Shown: positions 54,122 to 62,333, counted from the stretch's first letter. The stretch is DNA of 64,000 nucleotides from VFKU01 sp964620045 (GCA_964620045.1 CAZUJL010000015.1:1-64000); one strand, 5' to 3'. A program made the numbers and translations. Notes: generated by a model not told the origin, from the sequence alone.

Positions 54122-54940
54122 ATGAAGCTTGCCCTTGCGTTGTGTCTCGCAGTTTCGGCAGCGGGCGAAAATCTGCTGGCGAATCCGTCCTTCGAACAGC
54201 TCGCGCCGGATGGCACTCCCATAGCTTGGTCGGCCTTTGTCATGCCGCAAGCGGGCGCCTTTGCCGAAGCCGACCCGCTCGCGCGCGACGGCTCTCGCGC
54301 CGCGATGTTGCACGTGCCCAATCTGTACGAACACGAACCGGCCAACAACTGGAGCCAGGTCGTGCTTGCCGATGTCGCCGATCAGGACCTCGTGCTCACG
54401 GCGTCCGTGCGCACGGAGGGCGTTGGCGAAGCGGCTGTATGGTTGCAATGCTTCTCCCGCGATCCGGCCCGCGTCGTTGCCGGTGCCACCACCAGCGCCA
54501 CGACCTTCCTCGCCGGCACCAATGAGTGGACCCCTGTCGAGATTCGCCTGCACGCGCCCATCGAAACGGAGTTCGTGGTGGTCCGCTGCGTGATCAAGGG
54601 CCGCGGCTCGGCGTGGTTTGATGCGATGGACCTTCGCCTTGCCGCGACGGCCACGCCGGATTTGCCCGCATTTGAGCCCGAAGAGCCGGCGGAGGACAAC
54701 AGCCCGGAACCCACCGCCCCGCCACAGGACGCCGATTTGCTCGAGTTGAGCCAGATGCTCAACCAGGCCATTCAGGAACTCGAAGCCAATAACCAGCAGA
54801 TTCTTGAGCGAGTGCAACGAATTCAGAAAGAATTGGATGCCACCCGCGCCGAAGTATCGCCGGAATCGGCGCCGCTGGAAGGATCCGTGGTGCGGCATCC
54901 GCTGGTGCCCCACGGCTGGACCGAAGGAGAACCGAAATGA
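54122..54940 (+). CDS. Exported protein with a carbohydrate-binding-like domain and C-terminal coiled coil
   Basis: A 272-residue protein with a short signal peptide (ending AAG-EN). ENLLANPSFEQLAPDGTPIA and a jelly-roll pattern up to about 185 resemble carbohydrate-binding CBM_4_9-like or DUF642-like domains. An acidic Pro-rich linker leads to a coiled coil (about 200-245, LNQAIQELEANNQQILERVQ). Position after pilT suggests a surface or pilus-linked role, but that is inference. Its TGA overlaps the next ATG. Confidence 0.7.
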   Translation: MKLALALCLAVSAAGENLLANPSFEQLAPDGTPIAWSAFVMPQAGAFAEADPLARDGSRAAMLHVPNLYEHEPANNWSQVVLADVADQDLVLTASVRTEGVGEAAVWLQCFSRDPARVVAGATTSATTFLAGTNEWTPVEIRLHAPIETEFVVVRCVIKGRGSAWFDAMDLRLAATATPDLPAFEPEEPAEDNSPEPTAPPQDADLLELSQMLNQAIQELEANNQQILERVQRIQKELDATRAEVSPESAPLEGSVVRHPLVPHGWTEGEPK

Positions 54941-55116
54941 CGCTGATTCGCATCGTTGCGTTGTCCGTACTGCTCGGCAGCGCCGTCACCGGCGTCGTAT
55001 GGTTCCTCTGGGGCGCGATCGAAAACGTCCTGCCGCAGCGAAAGACTGCCGAAGAACCGGCAAAAAAAGATGGCAAGGGTGGCGCCAGAGACGCAGACCC
55101 CGGCAAGGCCGCCTAG
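54937..55116 (+). CDS. Small single-helix membrane protein
   Basis: A 59-residue protein. Residues about 4-27 form one membrane helix (IVALSVLLGSAVTGVVWFLW) and the tail is Lys/Glu/Ala-rich. ATGA overlap with the previous gene, preceded by GAAGGAGAA, makes expression likely. I do not recognise it. It is convergent with the TPR lipoprotein gene, 5 bp apart. Confidence 0.65.
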   Translation: MTLIRIVALSVLLGSAVTGVVWFLWGAIENVLPQRKTAEEPAKKDGKGGARDADPGKAA

Positions 55117-55121
55117 TCCGA

Positions 55122-55940
55122 TCAGTCTGGACCGAGCTTTCCGGTCGCCTCTTGCAACGTTTCGATCGTTGTCGGCTCCACGAATCCGCCGAGCCGCTGC
55201 ACTTCACGAACTTCTTCCCACGCGCGCGTGTAATCGCTCCGGCGCGTATATACCTCGACCAATATTTCGTGCACCTTCACGAAGTCGTTGTCGATCGCAA
55301 GTGCCTGTCTCCATGACGCGATCGCGGCTTCCGATTTTTGCTGTTCTTCCTGACAGATTCCCAACTCGAACCAGGCTTGTTTTTCATTGGCTGATTTCGC
55401 GAGCAGGCGCGTGTATGCCGATTCCGCCTCCGGGAACTGTCCGAGGTTTTGGTACAGCACAGCGAGGTGCCGCAGAACGTCCAAATCGTCCGGTGTTTGC
55501 CGCGACAGCTCGGCCAAGTGCGATGTCGCCTGTGGATATCGCTGAGCCGACTCCAACGCCACGATTAGATTGCGCCGCGTGACCACGTCGTTGGGCGCGA
55601 TGACGAGGGCCTTTTCGTACTGCGCGATCGCCGACTCGATATCCCCTTCAACCCGATAGGTTAAGCCAAGATTGGTGTAGGCGTCGGCAAAGTTCGGGTC
55701 TAGTGTTGTCGCCTGACTATAGGCGCTCCGCGCTTCGGCATAGCGCTTGGCGTCGAAATAAGCATTCCCGAGCACATACTGCGCGCGAGCGTCCGACGGC
55801 GCGGCGGCAGCGGCCTTTTCCAATTCCAGAATATGCTCGGCAACTGGGTCTTTGGGTTCCTTGTCGCCGCTCGAGGCACAGCCGACGACGGCGACGGACA
55901 GCAGCAGCGCCAACGCAATGCGAAGAATTCCCCGGAACAC
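55122..55940 (-). CDS. TPR-repeat lipoprotein
   Basis: A 272-residue lipoprotein. The lipobox VVGC follows a hydrophobic signal (VFRGILRIALALLLSVA), so the mature chain starts at Cys about residue 20. Six or so TPR units follow (ARAQYVLGNAYFDAKRYAEA, AYTNLGLTYRVEGDIESAIA). GTG at 55940 has GGGGGA upstream; a start at 56036 would add 32 Arg-rich residues before the signal. A PilF-like or general scaffold role is possible. Confidence 0.85.
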   Translation of the reverse strand: MFRGILRIALALLLSVAVVGCASSGDKEPKDPVAEHILELEKAAAAAPSDARAQYVLGNAYFDAKRYAEARSAYSQATTLDPNFADAYTNLGLTYRVEGDIESAIAQYEKALVIAPNDVVTRRNLIVALESAQRYPQATSHLAELSRQTPDDLDVLRHLAVLYQNLGQFPEAESAYTRLLAKSANEKQAWFELGICQEEQQKSEAAIASWRQALAIDNDFVKVHEILVEVYTRRSDYTRAWEEVREVQRLGGFVEPTTIETLQEATGKLGPD

Positions 55941-56072
55941 GCAGCGTTCCCCCACTTCAGCACCTGCATAGTAGCTGCGCCGATGACCAAAACGGAAGCG
56001 AGATGCTCGCGCGGACTTCGCCATCCGCGCGGGCATCTCGCCCGCACTAACCCTACCCCTGATTATAAAAAC

Positions 56073-56318
56073 TTAAGACGCGTGACCGTTGGCCGTCTCA
56101 CCCACCGGTACTACGTTCGCCGCTTGCAACCCTTTGGGACTCTGGAGCAGATCGTACATCACCATCTGCCCTTCCTTCAGCGTTCTGAATCCATCCATCT
56201 GGATCGCGGTGTGGTGGACGAAGATGTCCGCCTCCTGCTCCCGAAGGATAAATCCATAGCCTTTCGGATCACTGAACCACTTCACTACGCCTTTTTGACG
56301 CGCATCCTGCTCGCTCAC
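56073..56318 (-). CDS. Cold-shock domain protein
   Basis: An 81-residue single CSD protein. KGVVKWFSDPKGYGFILRE is RNP1-like with its aromatic residues, and IFVHHTAI is RNP2. GTG start with GAGG upstream. It binds single-stranded nucleic acid. The upstream region has a promoter and a duplicated 16-bp motif. Confidence 0.95.
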   Translation of the reverse strand: MSEQDARQKGVVKWFSDPKGYGFILREQEADIFVHHTAIQMDGFRTLKEGQMVMYDLLQSPKGLQAANVVPVGETANGHAS

Positions 56319-56421
56319 GGCCGCAGCCTCCTCTACATCCGCCTCACCGCCCGCCCACGGTCCGCTGTTTTTCGCCTCAAAGCGAACCGCGAAACTTGTG
56401 CTGAAATACTAGGATGCGTTC

Positions 56422-56450
56422 AGGATAGCCAAGGTAGCGTATTCTGTCAA
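56422..56450 (-). promoter_or_regulatory. Promoter of the cold-shock gene
   Basis: On the reverse strand: -35 TTGACA (56450-56445), 17-bp spacer and -10 TATCCT (56427-56422). The resulting leader to the GTG is about 100 nt, as is common for cold-shock genes. Confidence 0.65.
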
Positions 56451-56486
56451 TAGGTTTGAAAACATGAAAATAGCGTATTCTGACAA
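56435..56486 (-). repeat. Duplicated 16-bp motif upstream of the cold-shock gene
   Basis: On the reverse strand TTGTCAGAATACGCTA (56486-56471) and TTGACAGAATACGCTA (56450-56435) differ at one base and are 36 bp apart. One overlaps the -35 and spacer. They may be paired regulator sites or tandem promoters. Confidence 0.7.
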
Positions 56487-56498
56487 GAAAAGAATAGT

Positions 56499-58256
56499 TT
56501 ATTTTTCGGACTTTGGTGTAATGCGGCCATGGCTGCCCTGGAGCGTGATAACTTGGCTGGAATCAAGGGCTTCGGGGTCAAACACCTGAACCGTGGACGG
56601 GTCTTCCCAGTTGCTTTCCACGTTCACCCATCCGTCCTTGGTGTCGCCACTCTTTTCGTTGACCAGATAGGAATGCGCGTAAATCGGACTCGACATGGCG
56701 AGCACTTCGCTGGGCCCATAGCCGTCTTTCTTGGGCGCCATTGTGACCCGGGCGCGATACACCCCAGGGCCGCCGGGTTCATCCGCCACGCTGAACAGGA
56801 ACCGCTTCGCCTCGATGCGTCGCGAGCGAATGGGATATCCGTTGAACAAAATCTCCACATGCGCGCCTTCGGCGTTTTCGACACCTACGCGGAATAGCGA
56901 CTTGGTGTTTACGGGCACGATACCGCCCGATCCGGCATCGATGGTGCCGTCGTTGTTCACGTCCGCCATGAACTCAATAAAGGGACCTTCGGTGCCGGAG
57001 GTCACAAACGTGCGGCCACGGCGAATGCCGTCCAGGATCCCGTTCATTGATTTCTCTTTGGCCCATACATACGTCAACGGCGATCCGAGCACTTGCTTGC
57101 GGCCCACGCTGCCGCTGCCCGCAATCATCGCGGCGCGCACCCCGCGCGTTGTTTCAATGTCGTAGTACAGCGTCGCCTGGCCGTTGGCCGAAAGCACGTT
57201 CATCGCCGCGGCCGCCGCGATCGGATACGCATAGTCGCCGTTCTCGAGCCGTTTGCGCGTCTCTTCGGACAGATCGCCGACGTTCATCGGCTGCGTGGCA
57301 CGCCATCCGCCGAACCACACTTCGACAGCGTTGTAGTAATTCAGACCCCATTGCCACTGCTGGCCCGGATGGGCCGGATGCGCCACCGCGACGATGCCGC
57401 CCTGCGCCTGCAAGCGAAGCGCAAGCGCCTGCGCCTCCGCGCGCGCGGCATCGGCCACCGGCAACGATCCCGGCGCCAGCACGAGCGCACTGCCCAACTG
57501 CGGGTGACGCCACTCGACCGCGGGAATGAGCACGAGTTTGTTTGATTTGAAGGCGGGGTCCTGCGCGGCGGCCAGCGTATTCGGGTCCGCGATGGCGAGG
57601 AAGTCCAGACGGGCCGCTTCGGCCCGGCGAATCAGATCCGCGACCCCTTCCGTTCCGGCGCCGTACTTTGATTGCGCGTGCAGTTCGCCGCGATACCACC
57701 CGCCCCGATCATTCAGCACGGGCGAGGGCCAGTCGTAGGCAGTTTCGCCCGGCATGCTGCGCGGATTGGCCGGGTCGCTGCCAAGCTCCACTTCGACACG
57801 ATCGAGCACCAAGTCGAAATCGCCGTCAAATGCGCTCAGTGAGCGATTGCCCGCGCTGCCCTCCAGCACGCTGACGGCGATCGTGGGGGTTTCCGTCGTC
57901 GAAAGTGTTATATTCTGCTGGTGCACCAGAATTGGAACGCCCCCATCGTACGCGTAAACTGAGGCCACATAAGTTCCTATTGGGGCGCTTATCTCTCCGG
58001 AGCCGTTCTGCAGTTCAACACTCACCGCATCGCCCCCGATCGTTGGAACAAGCCGAATGCGCGCGGGAAGGGCTTCCTCAAGGATGTTTTGCACGGTAAC
58101 GGCGCATTTTGCAGCCGGTTTTACTTCAGCATTCGAGGTTTGCGCAGTATCCTTGTTTCGCTCTCGCCGTTGTTGCGCCTGTGCCTCAACTCCGCTTAAG
58201 GCACACAGAAGAATGCACAGCACTCCACTCATTCGACACACACAGCGGATCATCAT
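56499..58256 (-). CDS. Exported CehA/McbA-type PHP-fold protein, active site degenerate
   Basis: A 585-residue protein with a signal peptide (ending EAQAQ). The fold follows CehA/McbA metallohydrolases: GWYRGELHAQSKYGAG, LDFLAIADPNTL, IPAVEWRHP, VAHPAHPGQQWQW, AVEVWFGGW, TYVWAKEKSMNGILDGIRRG. The usual HxH is HAQ, TDH is ADP, and the Asp-x-His of the last strand is absent (SGSVGRKQ). So most metal ligands are lost and catalysis is doubtful. A beta-sandwich domain precedes it (about 45-150) and another follows (from about 460). The start at 58256 is chosen for the signal peptide; no strong ribosome site. Confidence 0.75.
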   Translation of the reverse strand: MMIRCVCRMSGVLCILLCALSGVEAQAQQRRERNKDTAQTSNAEVKPAAKCAVTVQNILEEALPARIRLVPTIGGDAVSVELQNGSGEISAPIGTYVASVYAYDGGVPILVHQQNITLSTTETPTIAVSVLEGSAGNRSLSAFDGDFDLVLDRVEVELGSDPANPRSMPGETAYDWPSPVLNDRGGWYRGELHAQSKYGAGTEGVADLIRRAEAARLDFLAIADPNTLAAAQDPAFKSNKLVLIPAVEWRHPQLGSALVLAPGSLPVADAARAEAQALALRLQAQGGIVAVAHPAHPGQQWQWGLNYYNAVEVWFGGWRATQPMNVGDLSEETRKRLENGDYAYPIAAAAAMNVLSANGQATLYYDIETTRGVRAAMIAGSGSVGRKQVLGSPLTYVWAKEKSMNGILDGIRRGRTFVTSGTEGPFIEFMADVNNDGTIDAGSGGIVPVNTKSLFRVGVENAEGAHVEILFNGYPIRSRRIEAKRFLFSVADEPGGPGVYRARVTMAPKKDGYGPSEVLAMSSPIYAHSYLVNEKSGDTKDGWVNVESNWEDPSTVQVFDPEALDSSQVITLQGSHGRITPKSEK

Positions 58257-58478
58257 GCTGACCCGGTGTTCATGTGCGTAGGCTCGATTTTGGAGCACGA
58301 TTTTCTTCAAAAATCCCCCTATTTCCGCTTGAATGAATCGACAGTAAACTGTAGGATTCATGTGCGCGGAAGAGTCGGCGTAACAAGAGGCGACCCCCTT
58401 TTCACGCGGCCAGTTATGCGAGTTGCACGGCAACTTCCATCCGGCGACATCGCTACGGGTCACTCTGCGCGTATCTTA

Positions 58479-58497
58479 GCACAGCATAGTGTTGTGC
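58479..58497. promoter_or_regulatory. Possible operator upstream of the GntR/YtrA gene
   Basis: GCACA (58479-58483) and TGTGC (58493-58497) are inverted half-sites with partial symmetry inside. It lies 37 bp before the regulator start, where a YtrA-type protein could autoregulate. Weak evidence. Confidence 0.35.
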
Positions 58498-58533
58498 GCA
58501 GCCAATTCGGCTTCATAAACGGGAAGGATCGAC

Positions 58534-58974
58534 ATGCTCGCAAGTATCGACATTCACAGCACCGTTGCCGTTTACATTCAAATTGAGAACCACATTCAGT
58601 TTGCTATTGCATCTGGAAAACTCAAGGCCGGTGATCAGTTGCCGTCTGTGCGAGAACTGTCCGAACGGCTGAGCGTCAATCCCAATACCGTGGCCAAGGC
58701 CTACCGCGATCTGGAAGTCATGGGCTTGCTGTACACGCGCCGCGGCATGGGCGTGTTCGTGAACAAGGGCATCGAAGCCAAGTGCCGCGAAGACTGCCGT
58801 AAACGCATCATCATGCGGATGCACGAAGTGGTCGCCGAATCGAAGGCCGCCGGCCTGTCGAAGAAGGACGTCCAGGACATTGTGGACAAAAGCATGGCCA
58901 CCGATGCCAGCCCATACGCGGAAACGCCGCCTCCCCTCCTGGCCATGGCGAAGAAGAAAAAAGGCGCCAAGTAA
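58534..58974 (+). CDS. GntR family regulator, YtrA subfamily
   Basis: A 146-residue protein. Residues 10-75 form the winged helix: VYIQIENHIQFAIASGKLKA, LPSVRELSERLSVNPNTVAK and LYTRRGMGVFV. The effector part is short and helical, as in YtrA-type proteins, and a Lys-rich tail KKKKGAK ends it. YtrA regulators usually control an adjacent ABC transporter, but none is here. GGAAGGA precedes the ATG. A terminator hairpin follows. Confidence 0.9.
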   Translation: MLASIDIHSTVAVYIQIENHIQFAIASGKLKAGDQLPSVRELSERLSVNPNTVAKAYRDLEVMGLLYTRRGMGVFVNKGIEAKCREDCRKRIIMRMHEVVAESKAAGLSKKDVQDIVDKSMATDASPYAETPPPLLAMAKKKKGAK

Positions 58975-59003
58975 CCGCTCCCCCGCTCCTGTAAATAATT
59001 TTG

Positions 59004-59040
59004 CACCGCACTTCGAACTGCGAAGTGCGGTGATTTCTTT
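59004..59040 (+). terminator. Rho-independent terminator after the GntR gene
   Basis: CACCGCACTTCG (59004-59015), loop AACTG, CGAAGTGCGGTG (59021-59032): a perfect 12-bp stem followed by ATTTCTTT. Confidence 0.85.
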
Positions 59041-59145
59041 GGTCTCGCAGCTTCCCGACAACTGCAATCCCTCGCGAAGGCAAAAACTACGACAAAACCA
59101 GTCGAATAGTGCCTATTTTTGTCTAAATTCGCAGAGCGGAAACTA

Positions 59146-59174
59146 TTGACATCACCCCACTTTTGTCGTAAAGT
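59146..59174 (+). promoter_or_regulatory. Sigma-70-type promoter upstream of the micro-ORFs and recombinase-domain gene
   Basis: -35 TTGACA (59146-59151), 17-bp spacer, -10 TAAAGT (59169-59174). Transcription would begin just before AGGAGG at 59178-59183. Confidence 0.65.
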
Positions 59175-59188
59175 ACGAGGAGGAACGA

Positions 59189-59245
59189 GTGTCTGGCGCA
59201 GGCTTGGGCTGCCTCTTGGGTCGCGCGCCAAACCCGGTTCCGTAA
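59189..59245 (+). CDS. Possible 18-residue leader peptide
   Basis: GTG start with a perfect AGGAGG ending 5 bp upstream, directly after a promoter. It reads SGAGLGCLLGRAPNPVP after the start and ends TAATG, overlapping a second micro-ORF (ATG 59244 to TAG 59288). The ribosome site is much better than that of the downstream 172-residue gene, suggesting a leader or coupling role. No family is recognisable. Confidence 0.35.
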   Translation: MSGAGLGCLLGRAPNPVP

Positions 59246-59354
59246 TGTGTCGTCGGTTGCGTTTTGGAACGCGCATTAAACTACTTTAGTAGTGCTGCAA
59301 CAGATACTGGGCACAGGCGCAATTTCAACAGCGGATGGTCGGACAGGCGGAAAC

Positions 59355-59873
59355 ATGGTGAAACTGGGTGAAGCAACTCGCAAGAAAACCGGAGACGAGG
59401 CCGGTGTGTCGCTGTCTGAACTCGAGATCGGCGATCACGGCGCGAAAGTAAAGCGCGGCCAATTGAGCGCTGTGCAACAGGGACGCTACGGCACAGGCCC
59501 GGCCCCCTACGGCTATCGTCGCGGCCGCGAAGGCGAACGTCCGCTCGAAATCGACGATCGCGAAGCGGAAGTCGTGCGTACCATTTTCCGCGAATACCTC
59601 CGCACGCGGAGCACTGGCAAGGTGGTCCAGTACCTCCACGCCAAGAACATCATGACCCGCAAGAAGAACAAGTGGTCGCGTCAGGCGATCGCGATCATTC
59701 TTTCCAACCGCACGTACCGCGCGCGCGTGACCTACGGTGAAGTCGAAACCCAGGGCCTGCACGACGCGATCATCGATCCGGCCCTCTTCTACAAGGCCAA
59801 CGCCATCCGCGAACGCAAGCAGCGGGGCACGCGCAAGCCGCGCCGCGCCGCCGAGAACGGCAAGAAGAAATAG
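59355..59873 (+). CDS. Stand-alone recombinase DNA-binding domain protein
   Basis: A 172-residue protein equal to the Recombinase domain (PF07508-type) of large serine recombinases: TGPAPYGYRRGREG, LEIDDREAEVVRTIFREYL, KWSRQAIAIILSNRTYRARV and HDAIIDPALFYKA. The N-terminal resolvase catalytic domain with its Ser nucleophile is missing, as is the zinc-ribbon domain. The 45-residue N-terminus replaces it. It could bind DNA as a regulator. A Lys-rich tail ends it. The ATG at 59355 has only a weak GGCGG site. No phage or att site was seen nearby. Confidence 0.8.
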   Translation: MVKLGEATRKKTGDEAGVSLSELEIGDHGAKVKRGQLSAVQQGRYGTGPAPYGYRRGREGERPLEIDDREAEVVRTIFREYLRTRSTGKVVQYLHAKNIMTRKKNKWSRQAIAIILSNRTYRARVTYGEVETQGLHDAIIDPALFYKANAIRERKQRGTRKPRRAAENGKKK

Positions 59874-59951
59874 GACTCATTTCGCTTTTCCTCCGCCGGT
59901 ATCTTTGATAAGGTGCCGGCGGTTTCATTTTTCGCCGCAGAGGATTCATCC

Positions 59952-60878
59952 GTGACTTCGAATTTCCGCATCGCGCTCATCGGCCAGGCGGCCTTTGGCG
60001 AAGCTGTATTGAACGCGCTCGTGAAGAATGGCGAGACCATCGCCGGTGTATTTTGTCCGCCCGACAAGGAAGGCAAGCCCAGCGACGCGCTCAAGATCGC
60101 GGCCGACAAGCACGGCCTGCCGTCGTTCCAGTTCCGCCGCATGCGCTCGCCGGAGGCGATTGCGGCTTTCCGCGCGCTGAACGCCGACCTCGGCGTGATG
60201 GCCTTCGTGACGGACATCGTCCCCGCGGAAATCCTGAATGCGCCGCGCCTCGGCACGATCCAGTACCACCCCTCCCTGCTGCCGCTCCACCGCGGGCCGA
60301 GCAGCATCAACTGGCCAATCATCCAGGGCCGCACGACAACCGGCCTCAGCATCTTCTGGCCCGACGCCGGTCTCGACACGGGCCCGATCCTCATGCAAAA
60401 AGAAACGCCAATTAGCGCCGACGACACCCTCGGCACGGTGTACTTCGATCGGCTCTTCCCGATGGGCGTGGAGGCCATGGCCGAGTCCGTGGCGCTGGTG
60501 AAGGCCGGCCGCGCGCCCAAGACCGCGCAGGACGAGTCCCAGGCCACCTACGAGGGCTGGTGCAAGGCGGAGAACTCCATCGTCGATTGGGCGCAGCCCG
60601 CAGCCACCGTACACAACCTCATCCGCGGCGCCGATCCCAGTCCCGGGGCGGGCACCACGTTCAAGGGCGCCCCGATCCAGCTTTTCGGCTCCAAACGCGA
60701 TTCTGGCGGCCCAGCGGCCCCCGGCGAGGTCATTGGCGTGGGCCCCGACGGCCTGCGCGTGTCCGCCAAGGACGGCGTCGTCCGCATTGCGAAGGTGAAA
60801 GGCGGCGCGGGCAAGCTGGCCGCAGCCGATTGGGCAGCACAGGCCGGTCTCAAGCCCGGCGATCGCCTCGGCAGCTAG
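59952..60878 (+). CDS. 10-formyl-THF hydrolase/formyltransferase-like protein
   Basis: A 308-residue protein of the formyltransferase fold. It resembles the N-terminal hydrolase domain of 10-formyl-THF dehydrogenase (ALDH1L1): GQAAFGEAVLNAL, GVFCPPDKEGKPS, TIQYHPSLLPLHRG, INWPIIQGRTTTGLSIFW and AGLDTGPILMQKE. Catalytic His106 and Asp142 align; the third position, Asn in Fmt and Ile in the dehydrogenase, is Gln104. A C-terminal beta domain (about 215-308) follows. Methionyl-tRNA formyltransferase is possible but the YH motif favours a hydrolase. GTG at 59952 has AGAGGA upstream. Confidence 0.8.
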   Translation: MTSNFRIALIGQAAFGEAVLNALVKNGETIAGVFCPPDKEGKPSDALKIAADKHGLPSFQFRRMRSPEAIAAFRALNADLGVMAFVTDIVPAEILNAPRLGTIQYHPSLLPLHRGPSSINWPIIQGRTTTGLSIFWPDAGLDTGPILMQKETPISADDTLGTVYFDRLFPMGVEAMAESVALVKAGRAPKTAQDESQATYEGWCKAENSIVDWAQPAATVHNLIRGADPSPGAGTTFKGAPIQLFGSKRDSGGPAAPGEVIGVGPDGLRVSAKDGVVRIAKVKGGAGKLAAADWAAQAGLKPGDRLGS

Positions 60879-60881
60879 TTT

Positions 60882-61361
60882 CTAACCGTCCAGCCGTTCC
60901 GGCTCGTACACGGAAGGCTTCGGTGTCGGCGGCACATCTTCTTCCTTGGGGTACGACGGCGCAGGTGCCGACGTCGTGCCATAGGGCACCGTGGCATCCG
61001 GCGCGGCGGTCTCCGCCGGCGTTTCAGATGGCGTGGACGTCTGGTAGTTCCCGGGAATCGGCGCGCCGAGATCCACTTCGCTCGGATGCGGCTCGGGGTT
61101 CGGCGGAGTCTTGTCGTCCTCGTCTTCCTTCATCAACTTATCGAGATATTTTTCCGGGCTGATCCGGCGCAGATCGTTGAGCTCTTTCGTCAGCGGCACG
61201 AGGTCTTTCGCGATTTCGTTCTGCACTTCGTTGGCGTAGGACCGAACGTCACGAACAAAACGCGCGGCCATTTTCGCGAACTTCGGAAACTGTTCGGGGC
61301 CCAACACCAGCAACCCAATCGCCGCGAGGACCAGGGCTTCAAAAAATCCGATACCAAACAT
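60882..61361 (-). CDS. tatB: Sec-independent translocase protein TatB
   Basis: A 159-residue Tat component. MFGIGFFEALVLAAIGLLVLGPEQFP has the short membrane helix, Glu8 and the GP hinge, followed by an amphipathic helix (FAKMAARFVRDVRSYANEV) and a long Pro/Glu-rich tail. Glu8 and the GPEQFP hinge favour TatB over TatA. It is 3 bp downstream of tatC. TatA is not in the window. Confidence 0.9.
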   Translation of the reverse strand: MFGIGFFEALVLAAIGLLVLGPEQFPKFAKMAARFVRDVRSYANEVQNEIAKDLVPLTKELNDLRRISPEKYLDKLMKEDEDDKTPPNPEPHPSEVDLGAPIPGNYQTSTPSETPAETAAPDATVPYGTTSAPAPSYPKEEDVPPTPKPSVYEPERLDG

Positions 61362-61364
61362 TGC

Positions 61365-62213
61365 TCAGGCCCCCGCTGCCACAGCCGCCTTGGCCTTTTG
61401 CCGGACGACGAGGTACGAAACGAGGATGCTGATTTCGTACAGCCCAATCATCGGAAATCCCATGAGCAGCATCGACACCGGATCGGGCGGCGTGAACACG
61501 GCCGCGGCCACAAAGATGAGCACGATGGCCACGCGGCGATACGCCTTCAGTATCGCGGGCGTCAGGATTCCGATATACACCAGCGCCAAGACGATCATCG
61601 GCATCTGGAACGCGAGCGCGAATCCCAAGAGAACCTTGAGCACCGTCGAAATGCTCTCGCTGAGACGCAGCATCTGCGTGACCGAGCTCGGAATCATGTG
61701 CATCATGGCTTTTAAGATGGCCGGCAAAATCAGGAAGTAAGCCATGCAAATGCCCGCGATCGCGAGGATAAAACCACCGAACAACAGGAAACGAATGACG
61801 CGCCTTTCCGTAAGCGTCAACCCTGGAAAGACAAACGCGCAGATTTGGTACACGATGATCGGCAACGCGAGGATAGTTCCGAAGTAGCCGCTGATGCGCA
61901 TGCGAACCAAAAAAGGCTCGAAGGGCGACAACGATATGGTTTCGCCCTGCGTAACGTGGGGTTGGGCCGTCGTCACCGTACCATCCGCCGCCTGCACCGG
62001 TGCGGGCGGGGGCGACGCCAAGGGCGCCATCAGCGCGTCCAGGATCGCATTCGAAAATGTGTAACAAACGACGCAACCGATGGCGACGGCAATGATCGAA
62101 CGGATCATGCGCGTGCGCAATTCGCCCAGATGCGCCGTGAACGTCATCCGGCCGTCAGGATCCTTCGGGGGCTCCTGCGGCGCGGCTGGCTTATCGGGAA
62201 GATTGGCGGTCAC
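61365..62213 (-). CDS. tatC: Sec-independent translocase protein TatC
   Basis: A 282-residue protein with six membrane helices that recognises twin-arginine signal peptides. HLGELRTRMIRSI is the conserved N-terminal motif, with the signal-binding Glu in GELR and FEPFLVRMRISGYFG after the first loop. The first periplasmic loop is unusually long and Pro/Thr-rich (about 75-105). GTG at 62213 has GAGGAG upstream. The sulfatase-like DUF1501 protein at the window start belongs to a usually Tat-dependent class. Confidence 0.97.
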   Translation of the reverse strand: MTANLPDKPAAPQEPPKDPDGRMTFTAHLGELRTRMIRSIIAVAIGCVVCYTFSNAILDALMAPLASPPPAPVQAADGTVTTAQPHVTQGETISLSPFEPFLVRMRISGYFGTILALPIIVYQICAFVFPGLTLTERRVIRFLLFGGFILAIAGICMAYFLILPAILKAMMHMIPSSVTQMLRLSESISTVLKVLLGFALAFQMPMIVLALVYIGILTPAILKAYRRVAIVLIFVAAAVFTPPDPVSMLLMGFPMIGLYEISILVSYLVVRQKAKAAVAAGA

Positions 62214-62333
62214 GGCGCTGCAACTCCTCGGACGCAGTAACGATTCGCGCCGGCGAATGCCCACGGCACACGCGCAAAGATCGTATCACACGGAGAGATC
62301 GGGGTTCAGCCTGCGGACGCCGCGCGAATTCAG

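Larger units (their letters stand above)
58975..59354. other. Intergenic region between the YtrA-type gene and the recombinase-domain gene
   Basis: 380 bp holding, in order, a terminator hairpin (59004-59040), a promoter (59146-59174), and two overlapping micro-ORFs (59189-59245 and 59244-59288). ACGACAAAA near 59089 and TTTTGTCGT near 59162 are inverted copies flanking the promoter -35. Confidence 0.6.

Noticed and set aside
59355..59873. Prophage or integrative element anchored by a serine recombinase
   Set aside because: The catalytic domain is missing and no phage, conjugation or att-like sequences were seen nearby.
60882..61361. TatA rather than TatB
   Set aside because: Glu8, the GPEQFP hinge and the long C-terminal tail next to tatC fit TatB better.
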